Below are positions 40,572 to 48,062 of a stretch of DNA of 64,000 nt, in pieces. The stretch is from an uncultured Christensenellaceae bacterium (GTDB taxonomy: Bacteria; Bacillota; Clostridia; Christensenellales; Borkfalkiaceae), in contig CAJULB010000003.1 in the NCBI GenBank assembly GCA_910587005.1, positions 252,589-316,588 of the forward strand, read 5' to 3'. Each line of letters opens with the position of its first letter. Within the stretch, counting starts at the first letter, position 1. Made by a program: the position numbers and the translations under genes. The notes under the pieces were generated by a model. The model saw only the letters and a list, made by a program, of their open reading frames with translations. It was not told where the DNA came from and did not search any database.

Positions 40572-41289
40572 CGTCGGCGAGACGAACAACCTTATAAGAG
40601 AAGCCAAAAACGGAAATTCAGCCGCAAAGGAAAGACTTATAGTTGAAAACAACAATCTTATAAAAAGCATTGTGCGCCGTTACCTCAACAAAGGTGTTGA
40701 ATACGACGATTTGTACCAGCTTGCAAGTATGGGGCTTTTGAAAGCCATAAACGGCTTTGACGAAAGCTTTAACGTGCGCTTTTCAACCTATGCGGTGCCG
40801 ATGATAGCTGGCGAAATCAAGCGGTTTATGCGCGACGACGGAAGTATAAAGGTTTCCCGCCAGATTAAAAGCACGGCAAAGGAAATTAACCGCTTTATTG
40901 AAAAGTACTCCGCCGAGCACGGATTGCAACCGACGGTAAAGCTTATTTCCGAGCAGTTCAATATGCCCGAAAGCGAGGTTGTGTTTACAATGGGTTCGAC
41001 GCATATGCCCGTTTCAATCTATGCGCAGGGCGACTACAAGGACGAAAAGGGGCAGGAGCTGTTGGATAAGCTTCCCGTAGAGGATAATCAGGAGGATATA
41101 ATCGACGCGTTACAGCTTAAAACGGCAATCGAGGGCTTGCCCGAGCGCGACAGAAAGGTTATAATTCTGCGGTATTTCCGCGATATGACGCAGAGCGAGG
41201 TTGCTAATATGCTCGGCGTTTCGCAGGTGCAGGTATCGCGTATAGAAAACAGGATTATGGAAAATTTCCGCAAATCGCTCACAGGCTGA
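40564..41289 (+). CDS. sigF: RNA polymerase sigma-F factor
   Basis: A 241-residue SigB/F/G-type sigma factor. Region 2 is 'LYQLASMGLLKAINGFDESFNVRFSTYAVPMIAGEIKRF' (core binding and -10 recognition), followed by region 3 'VSRQIKSTAKEINRFI' and region 4 with the helix-turn-helix 'MTQSEVANMLGVSQVQVSRIE'. It directs the first forespore-specific transcription. The position after spoIIAA-spoIIAB distinguishes it from sigG. It starts inside the end of spoIIAB and ends at a strong terminator. Confidence 0.95.
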   Translation: MLDVGETNNLIREAKNGNSAAKERLIVENNNLIKSIVRRYLNKGVEYDDLYQLASMGLLKAINGFDESFNVRFSTYAVPMIAGEIKRFMRDDGSIKVSRQIKSTAKEINRFIEKYSAEHGLQPTVKLISEQFNMPESEVVFTMGSTHMPVSIYAQGDYKDEKGQELLDKLPVEDNQEDIIDALQLKTAIEGLPERDRKVIILRYFRDMTQSEVANMLGVSQVQVSRIENRIMENFRKSLTG

Positions 41290-41328
41290 TTTTTTTGTGC
41301 GGTAACGTTATAAATGCGGTAACAGTAT

Positions 41329-41367
41329 AAAGCGCGCGGGTGTGCTTTTTGCACACCCGCGCGCTTT
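41329..41367 (+). terminator. Terminator of the spoIIA operon
   Basis: Perfect 17-bp arms (41329-41345 and 41351-41367, 'aaagcgcgcgggtgtgc' and complement) with loop T5. Confidence 0.85.
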
Positions 41368-41372
41368 ATAGT

Positions 41373-41401
41373 TTGACAAAAAAGCTTCATAGTGCTAAAA
41401 T
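41373..41401 (+). promoter_or_regulatory. Promoter of the aminotransferase gene
   Basis: TTGACA (41373-41378), 17-base spacer, TAAAAT (41396-41401). Confidence 0.8.
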
Positions 41402-41428
41402 TCAAACAGAATAAAAAGCAGGTATAGT

Positions 41429-42619
41429 ATGATAAATCAGAAAAACGTTGAACTCGGGCGCAAGCGTTCGAGCATAAGAGAGCTTTTTGAATACGGCAAG
41501 AAACGCAAAGCGGAAATTGGCGAGGATAAGGTTTTCGATTTTTCGATAGGCAACCCCAGCGTGCCCGCGCCCGCAGAGGTGCAGAACGCGCTTAAAGAAA
41601 TTATAACGCAAACCGACCCCGTGTTTTTGCACGGCTACACCTCGGCGCAGGGCGATTTTTCCGTACGCAAAACGCTTGCCGACTATATAAATCTGCGCTT
41701 TAAAACCGCGCTTACGGCGGACTGTTTATATATGACTTGCGGCGCGGCGGCTTCGCTGACGATTACAATGAACGCGCTTTTGAATGCGGGCGAGGAAATA
41801 ATTACGGTTGCGCCGTACTTCCCCGAATATAAAGTATTCTGCGAGCACGCGGGCGGTAAGCTGGTTGCGGTTGAAAGCGAGGACGGTACGTTTCAGCTCG
41901 ACTTAAAAAAGATTGAAAACGCGATAAACGCTAAAACAAAAGCGGTTTTGATTAACTCGCCCAACAACCCCAGCGGAGTGGTGTACCGCGAAAGAGATAT
42001 AAAAAAGCTTGCGGAACTGCTTGAAAAATACTCAGAAAAATTCGGCGGAAGAATTTTTCTGATTTCCGACGAGCCGTACAGAGAGCTTGTTTTCGACAAG
42101 GACGTAACCGTGCCGTACGTTATGAATTACTACGCGCACAGCATTGTTTGCTATTCTTATTCCAAAAGCCTGTCGCTCCCCGGCGAGAGAATAGGGTATA
42201 TTGCGGTCAGCAACAAGATGAAAGAGTTTGAAGAAGTTTACGCAGGCGTTTGCGGAGCGGGGCGGGCGCTCGGGTTTGTGTGCGCACCGAACCTCTTTCA
42301 GCAGCTTGTCAAAAAAGTATACGATAAAACTTCGGATATTTCCATCTATAAGGGCAACCGCGACAGACTTTATTCCACTTTGACCGGATACGGCTACACG
42401 GTTGTAAAGCCCGACGGTGCGTTTTATCTTTTCGTTAAGGCTTTGGGCGGCGACGCAAGGGCTTTTTCCGAAAGGGCGAAAAATTTCGAGCTTTTGGTGG
42501 TTGCGGGCGACGATTTCGGCTGCGCGGGTTATGTGCGCGTTTCCTACTGCGTTGCGCCAGATATGATTGAGCGCGCTTTGCCCGCTTTCAAGGCGCTTGC
42601 CGAGAGCTACGGCAAATAA
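41429..42619 (+). CDS. Class I/II pyridoxal-phosphate aminotransferase
   Basis: A 396-residue fold-type I aminotransferase of the aspartate aminotransferase group. The PLP lysine is K246 in 'SYSKSLSLPGERIGY', with 'INSPNNPSGVVY' and 'LISDEPYRELVF' supplying cofactor contacts; the substrate-carboxylate arginine is in 'GYVRVSYCVA'. 'FSIGNPSVPAP' at the N-terminus is typical of Clostridial AspC-like enzymes. It probably uses aspartate or aromatic amino acids; the exact substrate is uncertain. It stands alone between its own promoter and a terminator. Confidence 0.9.
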   Translation: MINQKNVELGRKRSSIRELFEYGKKRKAEIGEDKVFDFSIGNPSVPAPAEVQNALKEIITQTDPVFLHGYTSAQGDFSVRKTLADYINLRFKTALTADCLYMTCGAAASLTITMNALLNAGEEIITVAPYFPEYKVFCEHAGGKLVAVESEDGTFQLDLKKIENAINAKTKAVLINSPNNPSGVVYRERDIKKLAELLEKYSEKFGGRIFLISDEPYRELVFDKDVTVPYVMNYYAHSIVCYSYSKSLSLPGERIGYIAVSNKMKEFEEVYAGVCGAGRALGFVCAPNLFQQLVKKVYDKTSDISIYKGNRDRLYSTLTGYGYTVVKPDGAFYLFVKALGGDARAFSERAKNFELLVVAGDDFGCAGYVRVSYCVAPDMIERALPAFKALAESYGK

Positions 42620-42636
42620 AAAATAAGTATAAAAAA

Positions 42637-42666
42637 TACCCGACCTTTAAAAGGCCGGGTAAAATT
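42637..42666. terminator. Terminator after the aminotransferase
   Basis: 'acccgacc' / 'ggccgggt' (one mismatch) with a 7-base loop and A/T runs. It lies between convergent genes. Confidence 0.7.
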
Positions 42667-42676
42667 TTGCGATAAG

Positions 42677-43015
42677 TTAAGCTGCAATCTGTTCGCTGTT
42701 TGCAGACTTTTCGATGTACTTGTTAATTTCGCTCTGTCCGAGGATATAGTTGACAATGCCCAGACCGATAAGAGAAAGAATTAAGTACAACGTGCCGCTG
42801 CCGGTAAGCTTTTTGCCAAGCTTGTAGTTCCAGTAAATACCGTAGATACCGAACGTCACGATGCTAAGCAAAATTGCCATGCCGCCGCTTGCGGTTTTTT
42901 CTTCGGGATTAATGGTATTGCTGTCGTTTGTAAGGCAAACGAACCAGTAAAGACCGTAAATGCCGAAAGTGATAATACTGAAAAGTATTGCAAGACCTAT
43001 GCTGCGTTTTTTCAT
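42677..43015 (-). CDS. DUF4234 membrane protein
   Basis: A 112-residue protein with two similar membrane hairpins: 'ILFSIITFGIYGLYWFVCL' near 10-28 and 'ILLSIVTFGIYGIYWNYKLG' near 47-66, then a third segment 'LYLILSLIGLGIVNYIL'. This doubled 'TFGIYGxYW' motif is typical of DUF4234, of unknown function. The start is placed at 43015 because 'ggagg' lies about 11 bases before it. An ATG six codons upstream has no ribosome binding site and would itself contain that element. A promoter lies upstream at 43065-43094. Confidence 0.85.
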   Translation of the reverse strand: MKKRSIGLAILFSIITFGIYGLYWFVCLTNDSNTINPEEKTASGGMAILLSIVTFGIYGIYWNYKLGKKLTGSGTLYLILSLIGLGIVNYILGQSEINKYIEKSANSEQIAA

Positions 43016-43064
43016 ATCTCTGTTTTCCTCCATATTATTCGTCAGTTTTACTGCCGTTGGCTTT

Positions 43065-43094
43065 ATTATAGTAGCGTAATATGTGTATTGTCAA
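43065..43094 (-). promoter_or_regulatory. Promoter of the DUF4234 gene
   Basis: Minus strand TTGACA (43089-43094), 18-base spacer, TATAAT (43065-43070). Confidence 0.75.
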
Positions 43095-43154
43095 TAATTT
43101 CACCCAAAAAAACATTAATTGGCAGAAAAAAATTCGGCATTTTTAAAAAATATG

Positions 43155-43182
43155 TTGAAATTAGTTATATTATGTTTATAAT
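43155..43182 (+). promoter_or_regulatory. Promoter of the ferritin gene
   Basis: TTGAAA (43155-43160), 16-base spacer, TATAAT (43177-43182). No Fur-like box was evident. Confidence 0.7.
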
Positions 43183-43210
43183 ATAAGTAGCTTTATGGAG
43201 GATTTATTTT

Positions 43211-43729
43211 ATGTTAAACGAAAAAATAGCAAAGCTTATAAACGAGCAGATAAACAAAGAGCTTTATTCGGGGTACTTATATCTCGATTTTGCAAACTAT
43301 TACGAGGACGAAGGGCTTGACGGCTTTGCACACTGGTATCAGGTGCAGGCGCAGGAGGAGCGCGACCACGCAATGATGATGAGAAGGTATCTGATAGACA
43401 ACGGCGTGCGCGTAACTTTCGAGGCAGTTGCTAAGCCCGATAAAGTTTTTAAGAACACAACCGACCCGCTTAAAGCAGGTTACGAGCACGAACAGTACGT
43501 TACGTCGCTTATAAACAATATTTACGCCGAAGCGTACAAAATTCACGATTACAGAACAATGCAGTTTTTGGACTGGTTCATTAAGGAGCAGGGCGAAGAA
43601 GAAAAGAACGCCGAGGACATGCTCAAAAAAATGCACCTGTACGGAAACGATGCAAAAGGGCTTTACGCGCTCAATCAGGAGCTTTTGGCAAGAGTGTACG
43701 CGCCTTCAACCACAGGCCCCGCGATGTAA
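43211..43729 (+). CDS. ftnA: Ferritin (non-heme, FtnA-like)
   Basis: A 172-residue four-helix ferritin. Ferroxidase-centre residues are E17, E50 and H53 ('AQEERDHA') and later glutamates in 'HEQYVTS' and 'KEQGEEEKNAEDM'. It has no heme-binding bacterioferritin methionine site that I can see, fitting FtnA. It oxidises Fe2+ and stores iron in the 24-mer shell, and may protect against oxygen exposure. 'ggagg' lies upstream of the ATG, and it is monocistronic. Length is normal. Confidence 0.95.
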   Translation: MLNEKIAKLINEQINKELYSGYLYLDFANYYEDEGLDGFAHWYQVQAQEERDHAMMMRRYLIDNGVRVTFEAVAKPDKVFKNTTDPLKAGYEHEQYVTSLINNIYAEAYKIHDYRTMQFLDWFIKEQGEEEKNAEDMLKKMHLYGNDAKGLYALNQELLARVYAPSTTGPAM

Positions 43730-43910
43730 ATTCAAATAATATAAAAAACCGTGCAACATTACCGTAATTCCCATAGGGAATATTAGGTAAGCCGTAGGCG
43801 AACGAGAATCCACGCCTTTACTTATATTTTTCACTGTGTGGACGAACTTGGCTACTCGTAGCATAGTGAGATATAGATATGTTTTATATATCTCGCAAAA
43901 ATTCAATCGG

Positions 43911-43952
43911 TTGCGTTCGTTAATTTATCGTGCTATAATGATTGCACGATAA
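43911..43952 (+). promoter_or_regulatory. Promoter of the Imm5 island with a dyad around the -10
   Basis: TTGCGT (43911-43916), 17-base spacer, TATAAT (43934-43939). The -10 lies between perfect 9-base inverted arms 'ttatcgtgc' (43925-43933) and 'gcacgataa' (43944-43952), a likely operator for an unidentified regulator. Confidence 0.65.
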
Positions 43953-43986
43953 ACAGTAATTTAATATTGCGGAGAGGAAAATAAAA

Positions 43987-44481
43987 ATGAAAGATAAAGA
44001 AATGACTTTTGAAGAAAAGTTGAACGTAATGGAAAAATTCGGTCTGCAAAAAGAATGGGCGAAGTGGGAATTGAAACAGGAAAACGAATATTTTGCCGTT
44101 CTTCCCTCTTTCCGCTTTTTGAAGCCGATTAGCGACCACCTTGAATTTCATAGGGGCGGCTTTGCTGATATGATAAAAAAATACATAGAGCAAGGCGTCC
44201 TTGACGAAAGGTTTCCCGAAGTATCCGCGCTGATAAAAGAAGGCGCTTCGATAGAAAGCATAGAAAAGTTTGCGTTTGAAAGAGTGCAAGAAGCCGTCGA
44301 GTGCATTTTGTACCAACTCGGCGACCAGGAGTGCGCAGAATGCGCAGACGTGTTTGACGAGATAGATTGTTCAAAAATAAAAAAGATGCGCCTTATGGAA
44401 ATCAATGACGACGGAACGCCGACAGGTCGGCGCGCCGTTGAGCTTCACGGAAAAATTCCGTTTTCCGATATGGAAGATTGA
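43987..44481 (+). CDS. Unknown acidic protein in the Imm5 island
   Basis: A 164-residue, acidic, soluble protein that I do not recognise. It is mostly helical, without membrane segments or signal peptide, and contains a small cysteine group ('GDQECAECADVFDEIDC') that might bind metal. 'gcggagagg' lies upstream of the ATG, and a well-formed promoter with a dyad sits just before it. It is followed 55 bases later by the Imm5-domain gene, so it may be another immunity or accessory protein. Confidence 0.6.
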   Translation: MKDKEMTFEEKLNVMEKFGLQKEWAKWELKQENEYFAVLPSFRFLKPISDHLEFHRGGFADMIKKYIEQGVLDERFPEVSALIKEGASIESIEKFAFERVQEAVECILYQLGDQECAECADVFDEIDCSKIKKMRLMEINDDGTPTGRRAVELHGKIPFSDMED

Positions 44482-44536
44482 CCGTGTTGAAATAATATCG
44501 CTATATGCAGTAAGAAAAAATTCGAGAAATAATATT

Positions 44537-46021
44537 ATGGATTGTATCGAAGTATTCAGACAAGCTGAAAAAGAAATTGCGGAAAGCGGAAAACTCAGTC
44601 TGACCGCACGGCGAAAAATTTGGCAGACTATGGGCGAAATCGAACCGCGCGACCGCGACTCTATAAAGCCGCGGTCGCTGACGGAACCGCTCAAAAAGCG
44701 CGCATATCTTGCGCTTGCCTGTGCAAAAAAAGTAATGCCTATGTGGTGTTCTGTAGATTCCGATGACAAAAGTCCGCAAAATTTAATTAAAAAGAGTCTT
44801 TCGTACTTAGACGGTAAAATAATGGTTAACGAATTGCGAGCAGAACGGAAACAATCCACTATCGACGATTTTATGAACGCCGTCGATGAATACGGGGAAC
44901 CCGCCTCAGCCGCTGTCGCCGCTTGGGATGCGATGGTCGTAGCTTTGGAGGACGAGTCATATTTAGAGCCGTGGGACAGCGACTTGACTGATGAAGATAT
45001 AGACGCATACGAAAGGGATGCGGCAAAAGAAGCGTGTGTCGCATGGAGCAACGCTTATACCGACGGCGACAACGGAAAATACGTTATACGCGAAATGCGC
45101 TTTTGGGCATGGTATTTGGAAGAAGCCGCAAAAATTGCGGGCTTGGATAATTACCGTTTCCCGCCCAGATATATAAAAGCGTTTAAGGAAAAACAAAATC
45201 CACCGAAGCCCGTACCCGAAGAAGTAACGCTTGAAAGCTTTTGCGAATTTTTGGGTGTCGGCGAATACGTCTACAATATAAAAGGCGAAAGCGAAATTTC
45301 ATATTACAACAAAAAAACCGACAATTACGACAAAACCGAATATTTCGATATCTACCAAATTACGGCAAGACTGCCGCAAGAATACGGTATTTGCCCTGTT
45401 TGTAAAAAACCGGTTTATAATATCGACTGTTTTTTTGCCGACAGAGGTCTTGACTGGGACGAGTTTGCTGTCCCGAAAAAATATCCGCAAATTGACATAA
45501 CGCGTTTATGTTTACAATTTAGATGCCCCGACCACCCCAAAGAGTGGATTTATAATATTCCGAACGGTTATAGAAATTATAAAGACGGGGTAAAGCGGTA
45601 TATAAAGGGAGAAGGCAGGTTGGAGAAACTGCTGGAAGAATTAGAGCGAAGAACTGTAACAAAATACTGTAAAGTTTGGGCGGACGAAATTATCATAAAC
45701 GGCAAAAATTGCAGGTCGGTTGAAGAAATAGAAAACAAAAAAGAAGAACTCGGTCTTGTCGACACGGGTTGGATTGATAAAGCAAACGGTATTTACAGGC
45801 TTGATTTAAGGCAGTTTTTATCAAATTTTTTTGTTTTCCGCTTTCCTTTTTCGAAGTTTGTGCAATACACTAAAAATAATAATGATGATACCGGCTACAG
45901 AGCTGTACTTAAAGAAGATGAAGGCATAGTGGAATTTGAGGTAAGAGATTTCCGATTTAAATGTTTTATGGAAAACGGACAGCCGATTTATATGCAAATT
46001 GAACAGCGGAAAAAGTTATGA
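44537..46021 (+). CDS. Imm5 immunity-domain protein with C-terminal zinc-ribbon-like extension
   Basis: A 494-residue protein. Residues ~15-190 match the Imm5 immunity family: 'ARRKIWQTMGEIEPRDRD', 'AYLALACAKKVMPMW', 'LIKKSLSYLDGK' and 'DIDAYERDAAKEACVAWSNA'. Such proteins protect against polymorphic toxins of competing strains. The rest is an extra ~290 residues with 'GICPVCKKPVY' and a later 'FRCPDHPKEW' that could form a zinc site; I do not recognise that part. The ATG at 44537 gives the family start; the longer frame overlaps the previous gene. No toxin gene is visible in the window, so this may be an orphan immunity gene. Confidence 0.75.
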   Translation: MDCIEVFRQAEKEIAESGKLSLTARRKIWQTMGEIEPRDRDSIKPRSLTEPLKKRAYLALACAKKVMPMWCSVDSDDKSPQNLIKKSLSYLDGKIMVNELRAERKQSTIDDFMNAVDEYGEPASAAVAAWDAMVVALEDESYLEPWDSDLTDEDIDAYERDAAKEACVAWSNAYTDGDNGKYVIREMRFWAWYLEEAAKIAGLDNYRFPPRYIKAFKEKQNPPKPVPEEVTLESFCEFLGVGEYVYNIKGESEISYYNKKTDNYDKTEYFDIYQITARLPQEYGICPVCKKPVYNIDCFFADRGLDWDEFAVPKKYPQIDITRLCLQFRCPDHPKEWIYNIPNGYRNYKDGVKRYIKGEGRLEKLLEELERRTVTKYCKVWADEIIINGKNCRSVEEIENKKEELGLVDTGWIDKANGIYRLDLRQFLSNFFVFRFPFSKFVQYTKNNNDDTGYRAVLKEDEGIVEFEVRDFRFKCFMENGQPIYMQIEQRKKL

Positions 46022-46062
46022 ACAAAACGCAGTTGGAAAATTTGGCACAATAGGAGCGTAAA

Positions 46063-46401
46063 ATGGAAATATGCGAAATAATGCTTGACGCCAAACAATA
46101 TGACTTGTTAAAGAGCATGCTGAATTGCGACAGAAGGGCGGACTTAATAAGAAAAATACCAATCAACGGAAAAGAGTTGTTTTATGATATGATTCACGAA
46201 ATATATTCGCCCGTTACAGACGGTTGGAGTACGCGTGAAATCGTGTTGAACGAATCTGCCGATGCGTTAAATCTGTTAAGATTTATGACTAAACAGATAT
46301 TCCCAAACGATGACAACTATTTTGTCCGACAAATAGGAAGGAAATGGGCGAATTTTCGTTTTGAAAAAGATTGCGCACTTATAATATGTAAAAACTGTTA
46401 A
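46063..46401 (+). CDS. Unknown small protein after the Imm5 gene
   Basis: A 112-residue soluble protein, unrecognised, with no membrane segment. 'aggag' lies 6 bases upstream of the ATG, and the gene follows the Imm5 gene by 41 bases, so they are probably cotranscribed. It could be another immunity protein. A terminator follows. Confidence 0.6.
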   Translation: MEICEIMLDAKQYDLLKSMLNCDRRADLIRKIPINGKELFYDMIHEIYSPVTDGWSTREIVLNESADALNLLRFMTKQIFPNDDNYFVRQIGRKWANFRFEKDCALIICKNC

Positions 46402-46437
46402 ATTTCAATTTATCTTTGTAAATAACGTGTAGTTAAA

Positions 46438-46466
46438 AGCTCTCGAACATATCGTTCGAGAGCTTT
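46438..46466 (+). terminator. Terminator of the Imm5 island
   Basis: 'agctctcgaac' / 'gttcgagagct' with loop 'atatc', followed by T4. Confidence 0.85.
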
Positions 46467-46563
46467 TGTCCTTGCTTGAAAGTATAACTCTTAATAATTT
46501 AGTTTTTTAATTCCCTATGGGAAGCGCGCTTTTGGGTTGCGCGGTTTTTGTTTTTTATGTAAA

Positions 46564-47187
46564 TTATTGCGGAATTATCGTTTGTGTTGTTCCGTAATTG
46601 GTAAATTTCCATTCGGAAGTATATTCGGAATCAGGGTTTGTAATAAATTTGCTTACGCGTGCGTTTTCGTTATTTCCTTCAAAATAGAGCTTACACGAAA
46701 CGCCTTCCATAATATTGACAAAATAAGAGTTATCTTCGGCGTTGTAGGTAAATTCCATTTCCTTAATCAAATCCAGATGCGTTGTCATGCAAACGTAGGC
46801 ATAAGACAGTTCGGCAAACGTTTTAATGGTTTTATTTAAAAATGCTTCGCACTGCGAAAGTATTCTCTCATCGTTCGTCTTATATTTTAAGCTGTCGCCC
46901 TCCTCGGTAATAACAAAGTACGAATTTTCTGTGTCGTTAAAGCTCAAAGACTTTGTTTTAGCGTCAATGCGTATTTCATTGTTAACCGACGGGTTGTCGG
47001 GTTCAAGAGCAAACGTAAAGTTTTCTGCGCGGACAGTGTTGTCGATAGCATTTTTAAATTGCTCTTTTGTAAGCTCGGCAGGCGCTTCGGGTTCGTGCGG
47101 TTTCGGACCTTTGTTGCACGCGGTTAACGAAAACGCGAGTGTCAGCGCTGAAATCAGCGCAAGTAATGTTGCTGCAAATTTTTTCAT
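46564..47187 (-). CDS. Lipoprotein, unknown
   Basis: A 207-residue lipoprotein: basic start 'MKKFAATLL', a hydrophobic segment and the lipobox 'SLTAC' (cysteine near residue 24), then a proline/glutamate linker 'KGPKPHEPEAPAE' and a beta-rich domain with no recognised family. The ATG at 47187 has 'ggagg' 6 bases upstream; a longer frame from 47256 runs into the terminator of the upstream RNA. No clear promoter of its own is seen in the 40 bases after that terminator, so it may depend on readthrough. Confidence 0.8.
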   Translation of the reverse strand: MKKFAATLLALISALTLAFSLTACNKGPKPHEPEAPAELTKEQFKNAIDNTVRAENFTFALEPDNPSVNNEIRIDAKTKSLSFNDTENSYFVITEEGDSLKYKTNDERILSQCEAFLNKTIKTFAELSYAYVCMTTHLDLIKEMEFTYNAEDNSYFVNIMEGVSCKLYFEGNNENARVSKFITNPDSEYTSEWKFTNYGTTQTIIPQ

Positions 47188-47228
47188 GTGTTCCTCCACA
47201 GATTTTATTCGGGGTGCCGTGCGCAAAT

Positions 47229-47457
47229 AAAAAATGCGCCTCATCAAGAGACGCACCCCGTTAAAGCTATCTCCCGAGAGTCGCTAAACAAAATCGAAGG
47301 GAAAATCCGCGCAATAATAGCACTTAAAATAATCCAATACGAGGGAGTATAGCCATTCGGCTATCATAAAGTATTGAACTATTTCAAAATAATTCTATGC
47401 GATAAAAATCCGCATAAAAAAACGCAGACCTGTACCCATTATTCGATTTTGTTTAGC
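47229..47457 (-). ncRNA. Candidate structured non-coding RNA (~229 nt), class unknown
   Basis: On the minus strand, a perfect 16-bp closing helix joins 'gctaaacaaaatcgaa' (47442-47457) and its exact complement (47283-47298), 175 bases apart. Inside are smaller hairpins: 'atgcg...cgcat', and 'caatac...gtattg' enclosing 'tagcc/ggcta'. A terminator hairpin ('tgcgtctc'/'gaggcgca', 47235-47255) with T6 follows. The predicted start from the promoter at 47464-47492 falls at about 47457, the first base of the helix. No open frame of note is present. Size is near 6S RNA, but the interior is branched rather than a single rod; it may be another known class. The next gene on this strand encodes a lipoprotein. 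Confidence 0.65.
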
Positions 47458-47463
47458 TTGTTC

Positions 47464-47492
47464 ATTATAACACGGCAATAATAAAAAAGCAA
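47464..47492 (-). promoter_or_regulatory. Promoter of the structured RNA
   Basis: Minus strand TTGCTT (47487-47492), 17-base spacer, TATAAT (47464-47469). It is back-to-back with the ruvC promoter. Confidence 0.75.
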
Positions 47493-47512
47493 CGCTTTTA
47501 TATAAAACACAT

Positions 47513-47541
47513 TTGACTTATTCAGTAATTTAAAGTACAAT
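47513..47541 (+). promoter_or_regulatory. Promoter of the ruvC operon (leaderless arrangement)
   Basis: TTGACT (47513-47518), 17-base spacer, TACAAT (47536-47541). The ruvC ATG begins at 47550, 9 bases from the end of the -10. Confidence 0.7.
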
Positions 47542-47549
47542 AAAAACAA

Positions 47550-48044
47550 ATGATTATATTAGGTCTTGACCCCGGACTTGCTACAATGGGCTACGGGGTT
47601 ATTGAAAAACAGAAAAACGATAATAACGTGGCGGTGGACTACGGCGTGGTTTTAACTCCTAAAAACGAAAGCCTGCCCGTGCGCCTTGCAATGCTGGAAG
47701 AGGGCGTAAACAAAATACTCAACAAGTACAAGCCCGACGAAATTGCGGTAGAGGAGCTGTTTTTCGTAAAAAACATAACCACGGGTATACCTGTCGCGCA
47801 CGCAAGGGGGGTTATGCTTTTAACCTGCATAAAGTACTGCGGTAAGCTGTACGAGTACACTCCCAACCAGATAAAAATGTCTTTAACGGGCTACGGCAGG
47901 GCGGATAAAATTCAGATGCAGCATGTTGTAACCTCGCTTTTGCATTTAAAGAAAGTACCGCGCCCCGACGACGCCGCCGACGCTCTTGCGGTTGCGCTGT
48001 GCCATGCGCATACTTCGCGGTTCGGAAAACTCTATTCCATATAA
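47550..48044 (+). CDS. ruvC: Holliday junction resolvase RuvC
   Basis: A 164-residue RuvC with catalytic acids D7 ('GLDPGLA'), E68 ('AVEELFF') and the C-terminal aspartates in 'RPDDAADALAVAL' (about 141-145). It cuts Holliday junctions in the RuvABC resolvasome. The ATG is the family start and has no ribosome binding site; the promoter places the expected transcript start within 1-2 bases of it, so the mRNA is probably leaderless. It is the first gene of the ruvC-ruvA-ruvB-queA operon. Confidence 0.96.
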   Translation: MIILGLDPGLATMGYGVIEKQKNDNNVAVDYGVVLTPKNESLPVRLAMLEEGVNKILNKYKPDEIAVEELFFVKNITTGIPVAHARGVMLLTCIKYCGKLYEYTPNQIKMSLTGYGRADKIQMQHVVTSLLHLKKVPRPDDAADALAVALCHAHTSRFGKLYSI

Positions 48045-48062
48045 AAATAAATACGGTGAATT

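Noticed and set aside
47229..47457. T-box or other known riboswitch for the lipoprotein gene
   Set aside because: No T-box consensus (GGGTGGTACC-type) and no recognisable ligand-binding core; kept as an unclassified structured RNA.
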